A DNA stretch of 37,343 nucleotides from positions 1-37,343 of the forward strand of contig UQHJ01000020.1 of the NCBI GenBank assembly GCA_900540885.1, in the 5' to 3' direction. Origin of the DNA: an uncultured Prevotella sp. (GTDB taxonomy: Bacteria; Bacteroidota; Bacteroidia; Bacteroidales; Bacteroidaceae). Shown one piece after another: positions 17,001 through 24,759 of the stretch. Position 1 is the first letter of the stretch; each line of letters opens with the position of its first letter. Under the pieces are notes generated by a model. It ran no database searches, was not told where the DNA came from, and saw nothing but the letters and a program-made list of their open reading frames with translations. The position numbers and the translations under genes are program-made.

Positions 17001-17251
17001 GTGACAATTTCGACTATAATTTTGGCTGTAGCCCCATCGTCGCTTTTACATCCCGTTTCAGTCAAGAAACGTTGAAGGGTTGCGTTGTGAGTGGGGTCTG
17101 TAACTTGTACGTTGCGTTGTAATAAAAAAGGTGAAACCCCTTGTGTGGCTTCAATCTTTTGTGGACGTGGCAATAGGTCTTTAACCTTTGCTTCGACTTG
17201 TGTGGCGCAGCAAGTTGCAAGAGCCAATAAGGGAATGTAAAGGTTTTTCAT
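14030..17251 (-). CDS. GH20 beta-N-acetylhexosaminidase with T9SS-type tail
   Basis: Secreted enzyme that removes terminal N-acetylglucosamine or N-acetylgalactosamine, 1073 residues. Signal peptide at 1-21; GH20b-type N-terminal domain to about 150; catalytic barrel from about 155 with FHWHLTE (188-194), HIGGDEV with the catalytic Asp293-Glu294 pair, and a Trp-rich end. A carbohydrate-binding-like beta domain follows, then two roughly 130-residue repeats that each run YWY...TSYG...W-K-F-V...NRADG...YNWGY. The end, YRLYAIDGQALP...AGVYLIRTAKNFTKIVVK, looks like a type A type-IX-secretion sorting domain. Expressed from repeated promoters at 17293-17409. Substrate probably host glycans (inference). 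Confidence 0.92.
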   Translation of the reverse strand: MKNLYIPLLALATCCATQVEAKVKDLLPRPQKIEATQGVSPFLLQRNVQVTDPTHNATLQRFLTETGCKSDDGATAKIIVEIVTSIPSSYDYTLYGFENEAYNLVITPNEVHIKAITPTGVTRAVQTLTQLAEGYDEGEAPALEALTMTDWPAFKLRGWMQDVGRSFLSFDELKKEVDLLSRFKVNVFHWHLTEKLAWRFEVKQYPQLTANANMTRYPGQYYTQEQCKELEAYAAERGVTVIPEIDMPGHSDVFTKAMGFGMQTTQGIAALKNILDEVAKAFPLAPYIHIGGDEVTLNDGFLEGMTQYVRENLGRKVITWNPLKNKAVASDKADMTQMWSSSGKKIAGMPNIDCRYNYTNHFDVYADLVGIYKSNIYYQQKGDAEVAGTISAAWNDTKVKTETDIIKQNNQYANILASAERAWIGGGKQYIEVGGTKLPNKGEEFEEFADFERRFLFHKAHSLKNEPIPYVKQTNVHWRITDPFPNGGDATKVFPPEQNTDDVLPTSFIYDKKLYNTSFATGAGIYLRHIWHSIVPSFFSAPADNQTAYAWTYVYSPKEQQVGAQIEFYTYSRSGSDTAPKAGQWDRRGSKIWLNGNEIPAPQWEQTDVTITQDHATQGLTNENFTAREPVSLTLKQGWNKVFLKLPHANKGGTSRDKWQFTFVITDTEGRNAVDGLIYSPDKSLTDEIPNEKEKGRPLASNDQYTYWYTLSTPKRGTRYTTSYGAEKEIIGDASATEASQWKFVSRTDGSFDIINRADGTYISPTSANNSALKTVVEQPSTGWNITSTPSEGYFIITSGTTEFNQTQVGLGYKVYNWGYNTTGFTNAFNNTDAGCLYVFNMVEIESSDPTPKPEVKTPKLSNEQTFYWYKFSSSRYSTRFPTSYGEGQAVVSESNANTNKSEWKFVDRGDGTFNIVNRADGLYLSPIADNNKPLSTTATQPTDGWKFMECGIDNYYLLVSDGNHTEINQTKEKEGFQLYNWGYGSKVAGEYRLDDTGCQFSFILTDTESVSTAINSSHQLQQEVRVVNRRIVCSLPYRLYAIDGQALPIGRQLNAGVYLIRTAKNFTKIVVK

Positions 17252-17292
17252 GCGGAATAGGTATTTTATAGAGTATTGATTGTTAATATGGG

Positions 17293-17409
17293 CAAAGGTA
17301 GTGCAAGACGAGAGCAGAACGTCAAGTTAGCTTGAACGTTCTGCCGAGTCGCAGCCTACTTTATGCAAAGGTAGTGCAAGACGAGAGCAGCCTACCTTAT
17401 GCAAAGGTA
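17293..17409 (-). promoter_or_regulatory. Three repeated -7 boxes before the GH20 gene
   Basis: Minus-strand TACCTTTG lies at 17293-17300, 17366-17373 and 17402-17409. The 73-base spacing and the inner palindrome AACGTTCAAG/CTTGACGTT match the repeat array at 19731-19909; the 36-base unit is a version lacking the palindrome. The nearest box is 42 bases before the ATG. TTG lies 22 bases upstream of that box. Confidence 0.65.
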
Positions 17410-17498
17410 GTGCAAGATAGAAGTACAACAAAACAAACTATATCTTTTTTATGTGGGCAATGTTGTATAACATTTTTCGCAATGATAATTTAAACTAT

Positions 17499-19592
17499 CT
17501 ATCTCCGTCTATACTTTTCAAATGATTCTTTTGTGCCATTAAATACGTTGATGTCTACCTCACCATGAATGCCACGAACGCGGCCGTAGGGGGTGAGTTG
17601 CCAATGCAGTAGTTTAACGTAAGGTTTGAACTCACCATAGCGAGCTATCCAAACGTCGTAGTGGCGCAATTCAGCGGGAGCGTGCTTTAAGTGGTTGTTG
17701 ACAAAGAGTTGGCCAACGTATAGAATCGGACGCTTACCATGCTTTTGCTCAACACGATGCAACCAGACGAGTACTTGGCGGAAGAGCGTTGCGTCACCTC
17801 CTATTTTACGAATTTGTGCTTCGGTGGGCTCAAGGTCAAGTACTGGGGGAAGGTCAGACTGACCAATCCATGCCATGCGCAAGAAGTAATTAGCTTGTTG
17901 TGCCCCAGAACTTGTCGTCGTAAAGAAGTGGTAACTACCCACCGCTATGCCATGCTTACGTGCTTGACGTAAGTCGTTGGGGTAATACTTATTAAATAAA
18001 GAGCGTCCCTCAGTGGCTTTGATATAGGCAAACGAAACGGGATAGTTTACCGTACCTTGCACCCTACGACCATTGCCAAGGCTGCTGATGCGTAAATTGC
18101 TCCAGTCGATGCCATACTTTTTAACCCTTCGGCCGCTGCCTTTTTCATGTTGATGACGCGAGAGGTCAATACCATAAACGCGGTCGGCTGTGTAAACCAT
18201 GCGTTCACCTTGGAAGCGCCCATTGCGCCACGAGCCGCAACGCACCATGCGATGATATTGTGAACTAAAGCCGTGGCCTGAGCGTTTACCCGCATTCCAT
18301 TCGCCTTCGTAGTATTCTCCATTCGCAGCGTAAAGTTTACCTTGTCCGTCAAACTCTCCCTCTTTGTCAAACGAACCTTCATAGATACCCCGACTACTGA
18401 GGCATTTGCCTGAATGAAGTGAGTCCTTTTGCCAATAACCTACGTATTGCTTACCATTTGGATAAATCAGTTGGCCGTATCCCTGGCGCATGGGGTGATT
18501 GTTTATGTTCTTATTGGGATTGATAGTACCTACATAAATTAAGGAATCGGCAATGGTGAAACGTTTGCATTGCAAAGAAGTCGGAGCGGTGGCGCGCTTA
18601 GTCGTTGTTGACTTAGCCGAAAGCCGTTTAATCCACCCTTGTAAGTTTTGCCACCACCACATCGGCCAACAATGTACACTTCGCATAAGGCGCGCAACGT
18701 CGTAAGAAGAGATGCGTCCTTTTTTGTATTGTATGCCACTGATGTGTCCAGATCGATTTACCCATATGCCCCCTTCGGCAGCAGTGAAGAGCTCGCTTTC
18801 GCTATCCGTTAGTGTCGGGTTGGGAAGTTGACAGGCGCTCCCCAAGTCGTTATAAGCCAAAAGGCGGCTTCGGTTGTGTCGCACGCCCCAACGATAGACG
18901 GAGAAACGTTGACAATCTTTAGGCAAAGTTTTGCTGTTGAGTTGTAAAAGAAGTAATCCGCTCTTATGGGCGCGCAGTTGCGCCTTTTGAGTGGTCATGT
19001 GTGCATTGCCAACGTTCACGTCTAATACCAACTGAGCCGTTTCTTTTTGTTTTGACTTTAGCGCTGCTTTAATCAACTTCAGTGTAGAGTCTGTTTGCTC
19101 GGCTCGTTCCGTCACTTTGACGCGGTAAGCCATTACCTCGTTATACCCATCGTCTACTACTGTATGCGTGCGTGCATAGTCGTCCAACTCTTCTTTTTCC
19201 CCCTTATCGTTGATGAGTTTCTGCGAGAGTAAAGTGTCGAGACGTATGAGGCGAGTGCGTAATTGTTGTGCGTTGAGCGAGTCTGGATAGTTGCCCATAA
19301 GCGCATCGCTTGTAATCAGGTCACCTTCATTCGATACGAACGTCCCCGATTGATAGTGCACCTCGTCCGTATCATTGGCTTGTAGACAAGCCGTCTGGAG
19401 AGAGTCATTGCGCAAGGAAAGGTATAAGGTATCTTTATTGTTTACCTTTAAGAGGTAGTAAGCTTTCCCCTCAACGCGGCAAACGGCACTAAGTTGCTTG
19501 TCCGTTTTGTTAGGAATGAAAATGAATAAAGTGCAGCCCACAATAATAAGCAGTAGCACAGCACTAAGCGTTATGTAAACTTTTCGTTTCAT
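17499..19592 (-). CDS. MORN-repeat and GH25 lysozyme-domain protein
   Basis: 697 residues. An N-terminal membrane anchor (about 7-27) is followed by about 330 residues without a recognised domain, apart from a region with SAVCRVEGKAYYLL. Then come about four MORN repeats (about 370-470; for example GYGQLIYPNGKQYVGYW and YEGEWNAGKRSGHGF). The GH25 muramidase domain follows (about 474-690), with GIDLSRHQ (Asp476) and the catalytic DLEP (586-589) plus YHFF and DVWIARYG. It should cleave the peptidoglycan glycan chain at the periplasmic side. MORN plus GH25 in one protein is an uncommon architecture to me. Likely membrane-bound. Confidence 0.88.
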   Translation of the reverse strand: MKRKVYITLSAVLLLIIVGCTLFIFIPNKTDKQLSAVCRVEGKAYYLLKVNNKDTLYLSLRNDSLQTACLQANDTDEVHYQSGTFVSNEGDLITSDALMGNYPDSLNAQQLRTRLIRLDTLLSQKLINDKGEKEELDDYARTHTVVDDGYNEVMAYRVKVTERAEQTDSTLKLIKAALKSKQKETAQLVLDVNVGNAHMTTQKAQLRAHKSGLLLLQLNSKTLPKDCQRFSVYRWGVRHNRSRLLAYNDLGSACQLPNPTLTDSESELFTAAEGGIWVNRSGHISGIQYKKGRISSYDVARLMRSVHCWPMWWWQNLQGWIKRLSAKSTTTKRATAPTSLQCKRFTIADSLIYVGTINPNKNINNHPMRQGYGQLIYPNGKQYVGYWQKDSLHSGKCLSSRGIYEGSFDKEGEFDGQGKLYAANGEYYEGEWNAGKRSGHGFSSQYHRMVRCGSWRNGRFQGERMVYTADRVYGIDLSRHQHEKGSGRRVKKYGIDWSNLRISSLGNGRRVQGTVNYPVSFAYIKATEGRSLFNKYYPNDLRQARKHGIAVGSYHFFTTTSSGAQQANYFLRMAWIGQSDLPPVLDLEPTEAQIRKIGGDATLFRQVLVWLHRVEQKHGKRPILYVGQLFVNNHLKHAPAELRHYDVWIARYGEFKPYVKLLHWQLTPYGRVRGIHGEVDINVFNGTKESFEKYRRR

Positions 19593-19621
19593 GTCAAAAC
19601 TAAATATCTTTTTGCAACGTG

Positions 19622-19629
19622 CAAAGTTA
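19622..19629 (-). promoter_or_regulatory. -7 box before the GH25 gene
   Basis: Minus-strand TAACTTTG, 30 bases upstream of the ATG. No convincing -33 element at 19 bases. Confidence 0.45.
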
Positions 19630-19722
19630 GCAATTCTAATAACGAGGGTTTCATGTTAGAGTACTCATTTTAAGCGAAACTAAAAATAGTGAGCAAAGTT
19701 TTGCCTTTTCCACTTCTTGTGC

Positions 19723-19909
19723 TACCTTTGCATAAGGTAGGCTTCGGCTCAGCATAACGTTCAAGTATACTTGACGTTCTGCATTCGCCTCGCGCTACCT
19801 TTGCATAAGGTAGGCTTCGGCTCAGCATAACGTTCAAGTGAACTTGACGTTCTGCATTCGCCTCGCGCTACCTTTGCATAAGGTAGGCATTCGCCTCGCG
19901 CTACCTTTG
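19723..19909 (+). promoter_or_regulatory. Four repeated -7 boxes in 73-bp palindromic units before the PstS-like gene
   Basis: TACCTTTG occurs at 19723, 19796, 19869 and 19902. Units 19731-19803 and 19804-19876 each read CATAAGGTAGGC, then an AACGTTCAAG/CTTGACGTT palindrome, then GCCTCGCGC and the box. The last unit (19877-19909) has lost the middle 40 bases. The final box is 30 bases before the ATG at 19939. CTACCTT and AAGGTAG around each box can pair. Confidence 0.7.
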
Positions 19910-19938
19910 CTATTGCAATCAATAATAAATAAAACAAG

Positions 19939-20895
19939 ATGAAACGTAATAAAATAGTTTATTTGCTCCTGTTGGTCACCCTCTTCGTGACTGCAGCATG
20001 TAAAAGCGACAAGAAAGGCAATCCCAATTGGATGAAAGAAGATGACGTCAATGTAGCTATTGACGAGACCTTTAAGCCTATTATGGACAACTTGGTGCAA
20101 AGCTATGGCATGGCTTATCCAGAGGCAAATATGAAACCGCAATATGTAAGCGAAGATGAGGCTATTCGTATGTTAGCACATGACAGCTTGCGCTGTGCCA
20201 TTGTAACGCGAAAGTTGAAGGAGAACGAACTGAACCTCATTCGTTCACATCGCTTGGATGCTACGCAAGCCTTGATAGCTTCAGATGCAATCGCCTTGGT
20301 AATCAATAAAGAAAATAACGATTCGCTTATTACGCTTGATGAGGTAAAAGGCATTGTGAGTGGTCGCATCACTCGTTGGGAACAGTTGGCGAAGAATAGA
20401 GGGCGCAAGGGCGAACTTCATTTGATTTTCGACAATTCTGGTTCGAGCACCGTTCGTTATATGAAAGACTCACTTTGCAATGGTCAGGACCTCAAAGGCA
20501 ACGTGTATGCCTCAGAAGGTAAAAACAATGAGTCGGTGCTTAAGATGGTAGAAGAAAATCCTAATATTATAGGTGTAGTCGGTGCGAATTGGTTAATGGG
20601 TAAGCAGGGCAATGCGATGGCCGATTTCTCAAAGTTGCCCTTCAAAGTAATGCGTGTGTCGCGTACAGCAGACGAGTTTGCTAAGTATGTACGTCCTTAT
20701 CAGTACTATATAGCTACGGCTGACTATCCCCTGCTGCGCTCAGTTTATGCCATTCATACCGACCCACGTAGTCAGTCTATGCTCAAGAACTTCTACTTTT
20801 ACTTAAAGGGACAAAAGGGACAAACCATTATTTGTAACAATTCACAGATGCTGCCTATCACCCCCGTGCAAGTAAAGGACGTAAACATAAAGTAA
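19939..20895 (+). CDS. PstS-like substrate-binding lipoprotein
   Basis: 318 residues. Lipoprotein signal with VTAAC, lipidated Cys at about residue 21. The fold features of type 2 periplasmic binding proteins of the PstS group are visible: TQALIASDAIALVINKENND, ITLDEVKGIVSGRITRWEQL and FDNSGSSTVRYMKDS, the last corresponding to the phosphate-binding loop. No PstC/A/B permease genes are adjacent, so a transport role is unproven; solitary members may act as sensors or binding proteins in the envelope. Expressed from the tandem promoter array just upstream. Confidence 0.85.
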   Translation: MKRNKIVYLLLLVTLFVTAACKSDKKGNPNWMKEDDVNVAIDETFKPIMDNLVQSYGMAYPEANMKPQYVSEDEAIRMLAHDSLRCAIVTRKLKENELNLIRSHRLDATQALIASDAIALVINKENNDSLITLDEVKGIVSGRITRWEQLAKNRGRKGELHLIFDNSGSSTVRYMKDSLCNGQDLKGNVYASEGKNNESVLKMVEENPNIIGVVGANWLMGKQGNAMADFSKLPFKVMRVSRTADEFAKYVRPYQYYIATADYPLLRSVYAIHTDPRSQSMLKNFYFYLKGQKGQTIICNNSQMLPITPVQVKDVNIK

Positions 20896-20982
20896 AAGGT
20901 CGCGTGGTTAATTTCTTGCTAAAAAAATAGTGTCGCAAGTAAATAAAATTGTAGCCAAAACGTTTATCTTTTTATAATTTGC

Positions 20983-20990
20983 TATATTTG
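20983..20990 (+). promoter_or_regulatory. -7 box before the TPR protein
   Basis: TATATTTG lies 72 bases upstream of the ATG at 21063. It implies a leader of about 65 bases, in which an upstream in-frame ATG is ignored because it falls at the box itself. Confidence 0.5.
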
Positions 20991-21062
20991 CACGCTTTTT
21001 GTTATAAAAATACATTAATAACGAGAGGCAACTTAACCAAATGTATATTACAACATAACAAT

Positions 21063-22646
21063 ATGAAGAAGAACTTTTTTCGCGCAGTAGCGCTGTCCGC
21101 CCTCCTCGCTATGGGCGTGAATGGGGCTCAGGCACAGTCACGTACTTACGACTGCCCTCCTTTGAATCCTGAATACCAAGCTTTGGCTGAACAAGTCGTT
21201 TCTCTCAATATGGAGGATCCTGACAAGGCCAACAAGGTGTACATGAGCCTTTCAAAGAAGATTAAGAAGAGTAAGGAAGATTTGGTAGCTGTAGGTACTT
21301 ACTTCTTAGAGCATGACAACTATCCCGCAGCTAGTATGTGTGCTAAGGACGTTTATACGCTCGATCCTACTTACGTGCCTGGTCTTATGTTCTCAGGTGA
21401 AGTGTTTATGAAGGCACAACGTTGGGGTGAAGCTGGTGGTCGTTTTGACGAAGTGTTGGCTATCGATCCAGCCAACATTGCTGCTATGAAGCGTAATGCT
21501 TTCGTTTACAAAAACGTAAACCCTCACGCTGCTATTGACTACTTGAACAAGATTAAAGAGGCTGACCCCTCTTTCACTGACGCAGATAAGGAAAAGGGCG
21601 ATATCTACTATAAGCTGAGCGACTATGCGAAGGCTATCGAAAGTTACAATAGCTACTATGCTGCTACTCCGAAGGAAGAAGGTAAGATTGACATCGCAGC
21701 TTGCGAAAATTATTTGCAGTCACTCTTCTCAATGTCAGTAAAGGACGAGACTTATTTGGATAAGATTATCGCCATTACGCAAGAGATTCAACCCCTCGCA
21801 CCGAAGGATATCATCATTCCGCGTATGGCCTTCTTCGCGAAGTACAACAAGGTAGAAACTTCAATGGACTATGATGGTGCAATAAAGGCTGCCGATGAAG
21901 CTGCTGCTTACATTCGTGATAAGCAATTTGCTGACTCTGTTTACATGTACTTGGACTATGACTTCGCTGGTAAGTTGGCCAAGGAGCAAGGCAACCTTGC
22001 CGACGCTATCAACTACTATGAGTTGGCAGTGAAAGACCTTGAAGCCAAGGCTGCTGACTTAGACGACGAGAAGAAGAAGACTGAGAATGCAACGAAGCGT
22101 GGTTCATACTACTACGAGATTTCTAACCTTTACGTTCGCAACAAGCAAGCTGCTAAGGGTATTGAAGTGTTCAACAAGTACTTAGAGTTATTGGGCGACA
22201 AGGCTGACCTCTCTGACAAGTATCAGTTGGGGTACAAGTATGCTGCAGCTTATCAGCAAAAGGATAACACGCCTGAGCAGAAGAAGGAATATCACGACAA
22301 GGCTGTCGCTACTTTCAAGGCTATCACCGAAGCACAGAGCGAAAACCGCATGCCTATCTTGATGTCATACCGTATGTTGGCCAACTTGAGCATTACCGAT
22401 GCTAACAAGCCAAGTGCAGCAGCTTGCGAGTATTACACGAAGTTGATGAACGAGAGTGTGGGTGAAGACGTGAAGGAAAAGGCAAAGAACCTTCGTTTTG
22501 AAGCTTGCCGTTACCTCTTCTTCTACTACGTATCAATCGATACGCCCAACAAGGCTGAGGCTACGAAGTATGCTACTATTGCTAAGGAGATCAATCCTGA
22601 CAACGACTTCGTTAAGGCTGCTTTCGACCACTTGAAGACGATGTAA
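21063..22646 (+). CDS. Exported tetratricopeptide repeat protein
   Basis: 527 residues with signal peptide MKKNFFRAVALSALLAMGV...AQAQ (cut at about 24). The remainder is helical and repetitive, with TPR-type spacing visible in DYAKAIESYNSYYAATP, NLADAINYYELAVKDLE and QAAKGIEVFNKYLELLG. It is presumably periplasmic or outer-membrane associated and binds protein partners; no enzymatic motif. The chosen ATG is the one directly before the signal peptide; an upstream in-frame ATG begins at the promoter. Transcribed alone, ended by the hairpin at 22680-22716. Codon use is rich in GCT, AAG and GAC, suggesting high expression (inference). Confidence 0.85.
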   Translation: MKKNFFRAVALSALLAMGVNGAQAQSRTYDCPPLNPEYQALAEQVVSLNMEDPDKANKVYMSLSKKIKKSKEDLVAVGTYFLEHDNYPAASMCAKDVYTLDPTYVPGLMFSGEVFMKAQRWGEAGGRFDEVLAIDPANIAAMKRNAFVYKNVNPHAAIDYLNKIKEADPSFTDADKEKGDIYYKLSDYAKAIESYNSYYAATPKEEGKIDIAACENYLQSLFSMSVKDETYLDKIIAITQEIQPLAPKDIIIPRMAFFAKYNKVETSMDYDGAIKAADEAAAYIRDKQFADSVYMYLDYDFAGKLAKEQGNLADAINYYELAVKDLEAKAADLDDEKKKTENATKRGSYYYEISNLYVRNKQAAKGIEVFNKYLELLGDKADLSDKYQLGYKYAAAYQQKDNTPEQKKEYHDKAVATFKAITEAQSENRMPILMSYRMLANLSITDANKPSAAACEYYTKLMNESVGEDVKEKAKNLRFEACRYLFFYYVSIDTPNKAEATKYATIAKEINPDNDFVKAAFDHLKTM

Positions 22647-22679
22647 GAAAACATTATAACATATAATAATACATAAGGG

Positions 22680-22716
22680 AAGCGAGGCTAATCGAACGAT
22701 TGGCCTCGCTTTCTTT
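22680..22716 (+). terminator. Rho-independent-like terminator after the TPR gene
   Basis: AAGCGAGGCTAATCG pairs with CGATTGGCCTCGCTT (one T/G wobble) around AA, then TCTTT. It begins 34 bases after the stop. Confidence 0.75.
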
Positions 22717-22763
22717 GATGGGATAAACCAATGTAGCTTTCGATTAATTGCAGTTTATCTAAA

Positions 22764-22841
22764 AAGGTAGGCTGCGGCTCGGTAATAAAAACAAAAAGTT
22801 TCCTTTTTATTTTGTATTGCGCTCACCTTGCACTACCTTTG
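22764..22841 (+). promoter_or_regulatory. Single promoter repeat unit before the PASTA gene
   Basis: Starts AAGGTAGGCTGCGGCTCGG, has an AAAACAAAAAG/CTTTTTATTTTG palindrome, and ends TTTG (22811-22814), 19 bases, TACCTTTG (22834-22841). Same family as the PBP1A array, in one copy; the box is 28 bases before the ATG. Confidence 0.7.
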
Positions 22842-22869
22842 TACAAATAAATAAGAAACAACTATTAGC

Positions 22870-23562
22870 ATGACTATCTCCGAATTCTTTAAGAAGATAT
22901 TCAGTCGAACCCTTTTCGGCAATTGTTTGGGCATCGTAGTCGTTACGATTGTTCTTGCCCTTGCTTCGCTGCTATTTATTAATATATATACGCATCATGG
23001 TAAAGAGGTGACCGTGCCCAACATCTGTGGTATGGACCAAAGCGTGGCACAACGCAAACTCGAAGCCTTAGGCTTGCGTATGGAAGTTACTGACACGGGA
23101 TACGTTTATAACGCAGCCCCTTTTTCTGTGCTTGAGCAGAACCTCAAGCCAGGCGAGAAGGTGAAACCCGGACGTATCATTCTTATTACAATTAATGCTG
23201 ACGGACCTCGACAAATTGCATTGCCCGACATTGCCGACAACTGTTCTCGACGCGAGGCAGAAGACAAACTGCGCGTGCTGGGCTTTAAACTTGGTGCAAC
23301 GGAATATGTGCAAGGTGACCCTGACTGGGTTTACGGCATTAAAGTAAACGGGAAAAACGTAATGGCAGGCACAAAAGTGTCAATTAACTCGCCTATCACT
23401 TTAGTTGTTGGTTCGGGCGGTTCAGTAGAGGTATATAATGGAAACGATAGCCTTGACTACGTTAAGAATGCACCCCCCGAAGAGGACGAGACAGAAATCG
23501 TAGAAGACGGTGGTGGTACCTCCAATAGCCACCAAGAGACAGTCGAACCCACTGAAGAATAA
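22870..23562 (+). CDS. PASTA-domain membrane protein
   Basis: 230 residues: cytoplasmic N-terminus, one membrane helix (about 18-40), then PASTA domains outside. The first is clear (VPNICGMDQSVAQRKLEALGLRM...NLKPGEKVKPGRIILI, about 48-108), the second begins ALPDIADNCSRREAEDKLRVLGFKL (about 117), and the tail is acidic. PASTA domains bind peptidoglycan or beta-lactams in kinases and PBPs; here there is no kinase or PBP domain. It lies 19 bases before rluD and upstream of ddl, so a role in envelope assembly is likely (inference). Confidence 0.88.
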   Translation: MTISEFFKKIFSRTLFGNCLGIVVVTIVLALASLLFINIYTHHGKEVTVPNICGMDQSVAQRKLEALGLRMEVTDTGYVYNAAPFSVLEQNLKPGEKVKPGRIILITINADGPRQIALPDIADNCSRREAEDKLRVLGFKLGATEYVQGDPDWVYGIKVNGKNVMAGTKVSINSPITLVVGSGGSVEVYNGNDSLDYVKNAPPEEDETEIVEDGGGTSNSHQETVEPTEE

Positions 23563-23581
23563 AACTGCAAATTAACAATTC

Positions 23582-24679
23582 ATGAACGATAACGAGCTTA
23601 CTGATAAAGCACTGCTTGACGACGAGCTATTGCTCAATAATGAGGATGATGACGCTGGCGAAGAGGCTGGTGGACTTTACGAACACTATCGCGTGGTGGC
23701 CGACAAAGGGCAACAATTGCTGCGCGTGGATAAGTTCTTGCTCGTTCACCTGAAGGACACCTCGCGCAATCGCATTCAAGCGGCAGCTAAAGCGGGCTTT
23801 ATTCACGTCAACGATCAACCCGTCAAGAGCAACTATCGCGTCAAGCCCAACGATGTGGTGACGTTGCTCCTCGACCGTCCACGTTACGAAAATAAGATTG
23901 AGGGCGAGGACATTCCACTCGACATCGTATACGAAGACTCGGAGCTGCTCGTTGTCAACAAACCCGCAGGACTGGTGGTTCACCCAGGTTGTGGTAATTA
24001 TACGGGAACACTTGTCAATGCCATTGCTTGGCACCTAAAGGACGACCCGAAATACGATCCGAACGACCCTGCAGTAGGTTTGGTTCATCGCATAGACAAA
24101 GATACTTCGGGCCTTTTGGTCGTAGCCAAAACGGCAGATGCTAAGACAAAACTTGGACTGCAATTCTTTAATAAGACAACGCGTCGTCGCTATAATGCCT
24201 TAGTTTGGGGTAACTTAGTAGAGGACGAGGGACGCATCGAAGGCAACATTGCTCGCAACCCACGCGACCGCATGCAAATGGCCGTGTTCGACCCAACTTC
24301 AGACATTGGTAAACACGCCGTAACGCACTATCGCGTACTCAAACGCTATGGCTACGTCACGCTCGTAGAGTGCATTCTTGAGACAGGACGTACCCACCAA
24401 ATACGTGTTCACATGAAGCACATCGGCCACCCCTTGTTCAACGACGAACGTTACGGTGGCGACCAAATACTACGCGGTACACAGAGTAGCACGTATAACA
24501 GTTTTATTCGCAACTGCTTTGCCGTCTGCCCGCGCCAAGCCTTACACGCTCGCACTTTAGGTTTTAAACACCCCAAGACGGGCGAGGAAATGGACTTTAC
24601 CACTGAACTCGCTCCCGATATGCAAGCCTTGTTGGCAAAGTGGGATACTTACCTCGAAGGGGCAAAGGGAAAGGCATAA
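23582..24679 (+). CDS. RluD-type 23S rRNA pseudouridine synthase
   Basis: RluA/RluD family, 365 residues. An unusual acidic N-terminal extension (about 1-35) is followed by an S4 RNA-binding domain (LRVDKFLLVHLKDTSRNRIQ, about 47-90) and the catalytic domain with VHRIDKDTSG containing the catalytic Asp172, plus ETGRTHQIRVHMKHIGHP. S4 plus sequence type favours RluD (23S positions 1911/1915/1917) over RluA or RluC, though the exact site cannot be told. It is translated closely after the PASTA gene and before ddl. Confidence 0.92.
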   Translation: MNDNELTDKALLDDELLLNNEDDDAGEEAGGLYEHYRVVADKGQQLLRVDKFLLVHLKDTSRNRIQAAAKAGFIHVNDQPVKSNYRVKPNDVVTLLLDRPRYENKIEGEDIPLDIVYEDSELLVVNKPAGLVVHPGCGNYTGTLVNAIAWHLKDDPKYDPNDPAVGLVHRIDKDTSGLLVVAKTADAKTKLGLQFFNKTTRRRYNALVWGNLVEDEGRIEGNIARNPRDRMQMAVFDPTSDIGKHAVTHYRVLKRYGYVTLVECILETGRTHQIRVHMKHIGHPLFNDERYGGDQILRGTQSSTYNSFIRNCFAVCPRQALHARTLGFKHPKTGEEMDFTTELAPDMQALLAKWDTYLEGAKGKA

Positions 24680-24759
24680 TATGCACGACACTTTTTTTGA
24701 AAACAACATATACTCCGCAACGCTAACTGAGCGTTGCACAACAATCGCAAATTGGCAAA

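Noticed and set aside
19939..20895. Start of a phosphate ABC transporter operon
   Set aside because: No permease or ATPase genes follow; the next gene is a TPR protein with its own promoter.
20979..21062. Earlier start for the TPR protein
   Set aside because: It lies at the promoter -7 box and would bury the signal peptide.
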